64,000 bases of DNA, from positions 1 through 64,000 of the forward strand of contig NZ_JAHQYI010000001.1 of NCBI RefSeq assembly GCF_019061125.1, in the 5' to 3' direction. Origin of the DNA: Microbacterium sp. NC79 (GTDB lineage Bacteria > Actinomycetota > Actinomycetes > Actinomycetales > Microbacteriaceae). Positions within the stretch are counted from its first letter, which is position 1. Every line of letters starts with the position of its first letter. Below are positions 59,700 through 64,000 of this stretch, piece by piece. The position numbers and the translations under genes are program-made. A model generated the notes under the pieces. That model was not told the DNA's origin. It worked only from the letters and a program-made list of their open reading frames with translations, and did no database searches.

Positions 59700-60607
59700 G
59701 AGTGCGCCTCCTGCGCGCCAAAGAAGTTGTTCAGATCGGCCCAAAGAATGCGGCGTGCACTGACTGCCGGGCCAAAGGTGGCATACGTGATGAAGCCGTG
59801 AAAGAGGTCGGGGTAGGTGCGCAATGTGACGCGCGTTCCCGCCGATGCGAGAGCCGACGCGAGAGCTGCGCCTTCGCCTGCGAGGGGGTCAAGGCCCGCC
59901 GTCACGATGAGCGTGGGGGGAACCTCGTGGTGCTCACCCCGCAACGCGTTAACCCGCGCGTCTTCGCGCAACTCGGGTCTGGTTCCGATGGTCTGCTCCC
60001 AGTAGTAGGCGAGCAGTTCTGCCGTGACGAAATATCCCTCAGCGTTGGTGCGATAGGTGTCGGATTCCATCAGCGGATCAAGCATCGGATAGAACAACAC
60101 CTGCCCAACGACGGGGGAGTTGCCCTGATCGCGCAGTTGGAGCGTGGCACTGGCCGCGATACCGCCACCCGCGCTGTCTCCGGCGAGAATGACGCCGCGC
60201 TCTGGCCACTGCTGCGCAGCCCATCGTGCGGAAGTGATCACGTCATCAATGGATTCGAGCGCGGTTACCTCCGGTGCCAGCCGGTACTGCACTGACACCA
60301 CGATCGACTGCATTTCAGCGCTCCACTCCCGGCAAAACCGGTCGTGGCTGGCAATAGAACCATGCAGGTAACCGCCGCCATGCGCGAAAACGACCACCGC
60401 GGTTCCGTCAGCCACCTGGTGTGGGTAGTACACCCGCACCAGCAGATCGGAACCAATGGTGACGTCTTCTGTATGGCTGACGGCGTCGATATTGGTGGCC
60501 GGAACCACGCGGGCATCGACAGCGGCACGGGCGTCAAGCGGGCTCATCGCGGTGAGGTTGGGGAATCCTTCGTTGAGGACCGCGAGCATTTGTTGCGTTT
60601 CGTTCAT
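59696..60607 (-). CDS. Alpha/beta hydrolase, hormone-sensitive-lipase family esterase
   Basis: A 303-residue esterase. Oxyanion motif AHGGGYLHGS (about 78), nucleophile GDSAGGG (Ser about 153), acid in TAGLDPLAGEG and His in DLFHGFITY give a complete HSL-type triad. It would hydrolyse the ester made by the coupled monooxygenase. ATG 60607 follows AAGGAGA with a 3-nt spacer. It is divergent from the PadR gene, with a palindromic operator candidate between them. Confidence 0.92.
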   Translation of the reverse strand: MNETQQMLAVLNEGFPNLTAMSPLDARAAVDARVVPATNIDAVSHTEDVTIGSDLLVRVYYPHQVADGTAVVVFAHGGGYLHGSIASHDRFCREWSAEMQSIVVSVQYRLAPEVTALESIDDVITSARWAAQQWPERGVILAGDSAGGGIAASATLQLRDQGNSPVVGQVLFYPMLDPLMESDTYRTNAEGYFVTAELLAYYWEQTIGTRPELREDARVNALRGEHHEVPPTLIVTAGLDPLAGEGAALASALASAGTRVTLRTYPDLFHGFITYATFGPAVSARRILWADLNNFFGAQEAHS

Positions 60608-60625
60608 CGGTCTCCTTCGACCGTA

Positions 60626-60646
60626 AGTATGTCTATTTGACATACT
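60626..60646. promoter_or_regulatory. Probable PadR operator
   Basis: A perfect 8-bp inverted repeat AGTATGTC (60626-60633) / GACATACT (60639-60646) with a 5-nt spacer, 19 nt upstream of the esterase start and 54 nt before the PadR gene. PadR-family sites commonly contain ATGT/ACAT half-sites. Confidence 0.7.
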
Positions 60647-60699
60647 GTGAATAGAAATATGCCACGTGAGCGCGACGCGGTCAAGATGGCCGTGCGAAG

Positions 60700-61287
60700 A
60701 TGGGCATCGTGGCACCCACAGACGACACCCCCATCGTTGATATTCCACCCACAGGGTGGGCCGCTCTTGGCGTGCTCTCTTTTGGTGGCGAGTTCTCCGG
60801 GTATGACGTAAAACGCTGGGCGGAGCAGAGCCTTGCGTTCTTCTACTGGGCACCGTCGCACAGTCAGATTTATGCCGAACTGCGACGGTTGGAAAAGCTC
60901 GGGCTCGCCGAATCGCGCGTCGATCAGACGTATGAGGCGCGCTCGCGGCGGCTCTATACGATGACCGAACTTGGTAAGCAGAACATCACGCGCTGGGCCG
61001 ACGAGTTGCCGCCAGAACCCGTCGTCCTCAAACACCCGCTGATGCTGCGCGTTTGGGCGGCGCACAACGGTGACCGCGGTCGACTGCGCGAGTTACTTGA
61101 GGCGCATAAGCGGGAGTCTCTTGAGCGCGCTGAACGGGCAGAACAGCACAGCGCCAACTCAGCGAAGGTGGATGACTGGGAGTATGCGACAATCGCGCTT
61201 GAGTGGTCGGCGCGCTATCACCGCGACGAAGCTGCGCGCATTGATTGGTTGCTCCAGCGGCTCGAGCGGGCCACGCCCAGCGCATAG
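60700..61287 (+). CDS. PadR-family transcriptional regulator
   Basis: A 195-residue repressor-type regulator. The N-terminal winged helix (about 18-100: GWAALGVLSFGGEFSGYDVKRW, SHSQIYAELRRLEKLGLAE, RRLYTMTELGKQ) is followed by a C-terminal helical dimerisation domain (about 105-190, PLMLRVWAAHNGDRGRLRELL). It is divergent from the esterase/monooxygenase pair and probably represses it through the 60626-60646 palindrome. ATG 60700 or GTG 60709 may be the start. Confidence 0.9.
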   Translation: MGIVAPTDDTPIVDIPPTGWAALGVLSFGGEFSGYDVKRWAEQSLAFFYWAPSHSQIYAELRRLEKLGLAESRVDQTYEARSRRLYTMTELGKQNITRWADELPPEPVVLKHPLMLRVWAAHNGDRGRLRELLEAHKRESLERAERAEQHSANSAKVDDWEYATIALEWSARYHRDEAARIDWLLQRLERATPSA

Positions 61288-61293
61288 CCTCGC

Positions 61294-61299
61294 TACACT
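61294..61299 (+). promoter_or_regulatory. -10 element of a leaderless transcript
   Basis: TACACT ends 6 nt before ATG 61306, and no ribosome site is present between them. Confidence 0.5.
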
Positions 61300-61305
61300 C
61301 CAGGC

Positions 61306-62178
61306 ATGCACAACGTTGCGCGCATCGCGATTTTCGGCCCCGCATCCTGGAACCAACTCGTCGTGCTTGATCGCTTACCCGAACCCGTACCGCACATGCA
61401 GTTTGCCGACGAGTACTGGCATACCGTCGGCGGAACCAGCGCGGGTAAGGCGCTTCATCTGACCTCGCTTGGGGCCAACGTCGCGCTGCACGCGCTGATT
61501 TCTGACGACGGTGACGGACAGCGCGTTGCTTCAGCCCTGCGCGCGGCTGGTGTCGAGCTGACCGCACATCTGTCAGACGTTACCGAACGGCATCTCAACC
61601 TGATGACCCAGGCAGGCGAGCGGGTGTCGCTGTACCTGTCAACGCCCTCGGCCGCATCCGCGCAACAGCAGGCCGACCTGCTTGCGGCGCTGCGTGGTTC
61701 CGATCATGCCGTCATCGACCTCACCGAAACTGGGCGCATGCTCATCGGCCAGGTGCGGGATTCTGCGAACCCACCGATCGTGTGGGTCGATCTGCATGAC
61801 TACGATGGCGCGGCTGAATTTCACGAGCCTTTTGTGCAGAACGCCGACATTGTATTTATGAACGGCGACGCCACTGACGACCCTGAGGCGCTCCTTTTGT
61901 CGTGCATTGCGCGGGGCGTGCACTTAGCGGTCTGCACGCTGGGGGCTGCCGGAGCGATCGCCGTGGATTCGAGCGGAACCGTGGTGCGCGTAGCCGCTGC
62001 GGACGCTGGCGACATTGTCGACACGAATGGCGCGGGCGATGCCTTTATGGCTGGGTTCATGGTTGCGCATGTGGCGGGTGCCACGTTGGACGCGAGCCTG
62101 CACGCGGGTGCGCAACAGGCATGCGTGGCCCTTCAGACGCGGCACCTCCATCCCGCGCTAAACGCGGCGCTCGGGTGA
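61306..62178 (+). CDS. PfkB-family carbohydrate kinase
   Basis: A 290-residue sugar or nucleoside kinase of the ribokinase/PfkB family. The substrate-binding region is HTVGGTSAGKALHLTSLGANV, and the ATP site with catalytic Asp is DTNGAGDAFMAGFMVA (Asp about 244). CTLGAAGAIAVDSSG precedes it as usual. The substrate may be a ribose-type sugar or a nucleoside; nothing nearby specifies it. The mRNA is probably leaderless. Confidence 0.88.
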   Translation: MHNVARIAIFGPASWNQLVVLDRLPEPVPHMQFADEYWHTVGGTSAGKALHLTSLGANVALHALISDDGDGQRVASALRAAGVELTAHLSDVTERHLNLMTQAGERVSLYLSTPSAASAQQQADLLAALRGSDHAVIDLTETGRMLIGQVRDSANPPIVWVDLHDYDGAAEFHEPFVQNADIVFMNGDATDDPEALLLSCIARGVHLAVCTLGAAGAIAVDSSGTVVRVAAADAGDIVDTNGAGDAFMAGFMVAHVAGATLDASLHAGAQQACVALQTRHLHPALNAALG

Positions 62179-62251
62179 GCAGGCCAGCGCGTGAATCACG
62201 TCGCGGCCTCGAGCGCGTTCGGGGCGTTCGCGCGCGACGGTTCGCTTGTGC

Positions 62252-63034
62252 TCAGAACTGTCCCGACTTCAGCAGCGCGATGGTTCCGGAACCAATGGAT
62301 GCGCGAGCGGCAGGATTATCGGCGTAGTAGGTGATCAGGTCGGTGAGGACCACCGGATCGCTCGCCAGATCTCGCGATGCCCACGAGAAGCTTCCGGTGT
62401 TTGCCAGCACGGTGACGCGCTCGGTGGCGAAGGAGGCGCCGGCAATGCTCGCCCATGGCGCCGAACCACCTGTGCGCGGCAGCGCAAGCGCGACACTTTC
62501 TCGGGTGAGGGTGAGTGACGCGCCCGTGGAACCACGCCATGCACGAATGCTCGGAATGATGATGGCGACGGCGATGACGAAGAAGATGGCGGATCCGAAG
62601 CGTCCGATGCCCGAGAACACTGCCTCGTCGCTGTCGCCGTAGAGTTCGCCTCGCATGATCAGCCATAGCAAGCTTGCGAACATCACGACGCCGATGGGCG
62701 CGAGTACACGCAACAGCGAGCGCGTTGCATCACCGGCGTCGAATGTCACGGCGTCGGCCGTCGCCCCCACCCGCACTCTGAGCGGATGTGTCGCGCGCAT
62801 CTTGGCGCTAATGATGCCGATGCCCACGCCGATGGTCGCGATCACGCTGACCGCGAAGAGCGCGATCGCCACTGAGCCGACGGCGAACGCGACCGAACCC
62901 AACCAGAGACCGACGATGATCACCAGCACGGTGGTCATGATGTAGAGGGGGGTGGTCGAACCTTTCGGCGGTTGCCATCCGCGCCGCCGCGGCACAGCGA
63001 CCTCAGTACTGATCAGTTCCACAAACCATCCCAT
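62252..63034 (-). CDS. Membrane protein of unknown function
   Basis: A 260-residue protein with four helices (about 30-48, 52-76, 110-127, 147-165), followed by a C-terminal beta-rich domain (about 170-255) resembling a bacterial PH-like domain (LTRESVALALPRTGGSAPWASIAG). The palindrome TGGTTCCGGAACCA at 62281-62294 encodes the Gly-Ser-Gly-Thr near the C-terminus. It overlaps the upstream gene by 22 nt and may act with it. Confidence 0.75.
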   Translation of the reverse strand: MGWFVELISTEVAVPRRRGWQPPKGSTTPLYIMTTVLVIIVGLWLGSVAFAVGSVAIALFAVSVIATIGVGIGIISAKMRATHPLRVRVGATADAVTFDAGDATRSLLRVLAPIGVVMFASLLWLIMRGELYGDSDEAVFSGIGRFGSAIFFVIAVAIIIPSIRAWRGSTGASLTLTRESVALALPRTGGSAPWASIAGASFATERVTVLANTGSFSWASRDLASDPVVLTDLITYYADNPAARASIGSGTIALLKSGQF

Positions 63035-64000
63035 GCCTTGCCAATGTTGTGACCAACGTCACCGACGAACTCGGTGGTGTTGTCCCACGCGTCTTCGGCA
63101 AAGTCTGTCGTGGCATCCCATCCGTCTCTGAGGCCCGCATCGATCGCTTCACGAACGTCTTGCGGAACCCAGCTCTCGTATGCCCACACGGCACCGGCAC
63201 CGACCCCAATCGCGATCGCGGCACCAGCCGCAACCGGGACCCACAACGGTGCGGTCAGGCCGGCAGCCGCGATGCCGGCGCCGACGGCAATACCGCCGAC
63301 GACACCGCCTGCGGTACCGGCGATGACTTCGATACCGACGGAGCTTGGTGACCCATCGCCCTCCAGCGCCTTGATGAAATCGACACCGTCAAGAACCCAG
63401 CCGATGCCGGGAACCCACTTTGCAGTCTTGCCGAGGCGGCTGGCCATTTCCTCAACCTCGCTCGCCTGCCAACGCAGTCCGTGCGGGTTCGCCGCTTCCG
63501 CGGCAGCGCGCACTGCGGGGTTGCCAGAGCGCAGCTTGCGCACCCAATCGGCTGCTTCGGCGCGTAGGCGTTCGCCCTCCTTTGTCAGGAAGTTGGCGTT
63601 TTCTTTCCACAGGTCGCCCTGGTATCCGATGTATTCCTTCGGAATGTCGGCGCTCGCGTCTGTGAGCCCATCAAGAACCGTCTTCAGCGCGCTGTCGGTC
63701 GGAATCGTGCCAGCGAAAGTGTCGAGGTTATCGTGAACCCACATCTCAAGTTCGCCCCACCAAGAGCCGACGTCTTCGGCGATGCGGTTGTACGTCTTCA
63801 CGCGGTCTTGATAGCGCTGCCACGCATCCCAGTGCGGGTCATCGCGCTCGGTGACGACGTAGCTGGTTGGCGGGACGGGGGCGCTGATCGTGTTTCCTGA
63901 AACGGAGAGGCCGTCACTTGCTGCCCGATCGCGGTGGCCCGCGAAGTCGTTCTGCATGCGTTCCAGCTGTCCAGCGTACGCGCGCAGCTTTTCGGCACCA
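63013..64000 (-). CDS. Secretion-substrate-like protein with central hydrophobic region, partial at its 5' end
   Basis: The frame stays open to the window edge, reading GAEKLRAYAGQLERMQNDFA where it enters, so the N-terminus lies beyond 64000. The visible 329 residues begin with helices like a WXG100/LXG targeting domain. A Trp/Tyr-rich helical section follows, then a Gly/Ala-rich double hydrophobic segment (about 215-265 from the edge) of the kind seen in polymorphic toxins, and a C-terminal acidic helical end (FAEDAWDNTTEFVGDVGHN). No nuclease motif is visible. The downstream overlapping membrane protein could be an immunity or partner protein (inference). Confidence 0.6.
   Translation of the reverse strand, partial: GAEKLRAYAGQLERMQNDFAGHRDRAASDGLSVSGNTISAPVPPTSYVVTERDDPHWDAWQRYQDRVKTYNRIAEDVGSWWGELEMWVHDNLDTFAGTIPTDSALKTVLDGLTDASADIPKEYIGYQGDLWKENANFLTKEGERLRAEAADWVRKLRSGNPAVRAAAEAANPHGLRWQASEVEEMASRLGKTAKWVPGIGWVLDGVDFIKALEGDGSPSSVGIEVIAGTAGGVVGGIAVGAGIAAAGLTAPLWVPVAAGAAIAIGVGAGAVWAYESWVPQDVREAIDAGLRDGWDATTDFAEDAWDNTTEFVGDVGHNIGKAWDGLWN

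Overview
The window reads as about 64 kb of chromosome from a high-GC Gram-positive bacterium, most likely an actinobacterium of the Microbacteriaceae (Microbacterium-like). Support comes from the strong G/C third positions, the rpsF-ssb-rpsR-rplI-dnaB block, a DUF222/HNH (13E12-type) protein, an Eis-type acetyltransferase, GTG and leaderless starts, and an FMN-riboswitch-controlled RibM transporter. I see no tRNA, rRNA, CRISPR array, insertion sequence or prophage. The first 62 bases are a synthetic-looking run of T, G and C homopolymers, so the left edge is probably a contig end.

Layout. 0.1-3.8 kb: three genes of a dipeptide/oligopeptide ABC importer (two permeases and a fused double ATPase). 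4.0-8.7 kb: a two-component system, an APH-type kinase and two paralogous small anchored Pro/Ala/Ser-rich proteins. 8.7-9.7 kb: a probably frameshifted membrane protein gene. 10.0-16.2 kb: rpsF-ssb-rpsR-rplI, a serine-hydrolase fragment, a DnaA-box cluster, dnaB and corA. The gaps in and around this block carry an 83-bp palindromic repeat family and other repeats. 16.2-30.7 kb: thrC, a coding remnant, a FAH-family enzyme, an ACT-domain protein, an Eis-like acetyltransferase, a methyltransferase, the HNH protein, an RNase HI fusion, PrpE-like acyl-CoA synthetase, an AlkD-like protein, manA and a ChaA-type exchanger. 30.8-35.6 kb: a lipoprotein / fusion protein / MacB-type ABC operon. 35.9-36.9 kb: two small membrane proteins.

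36.9-46.9 kb: one long minus-strand unit that joins a meta-cleavage-product hydrolase, a full peptide-type ABC importer, an IclR regulator and the hydratase / acetaldehyde dehydrogenase / aldolase trio. Together these would import a compound and break a ring-cleavage product down to pyruvate and an acyl-CoA, but the ring hydroxylase and dioxygenase are not here. 47.0-50.0 kb: ribM with its FMN riboswitch, purB (apparently starting at CTG) and a low-molecular-weight phosphatase. 50.2-53.3 kb: a WXG100-like pair, a holin-like protein and an SDR. 53.5-58.0 kb: hisC-type aminotransferase plus E1-alpha, E1-beta and E2 of a 2-oxoacid dehydrogenase. 58.1-61.3 kb: a Baeyer-Villiger monooxygenase with an altered fingerprint, a coupled esterase and a divergent PadR regulator with a palindromic operator. 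61.3-64 kb: a PfkB kinase, a membrane protein and the 3' part of a secretion-substrate-like gene.

The most unusual signal runs across the whole window: the hexamer GGAACC/GGTTCC occurs roughly 155 times by hand count. It lies in every reading frame and in intergenic clusters, and is absent from the ribosomal-protein/ssb genes and purB. Function predictions rest on motifs and family knowledge; no database search was run.
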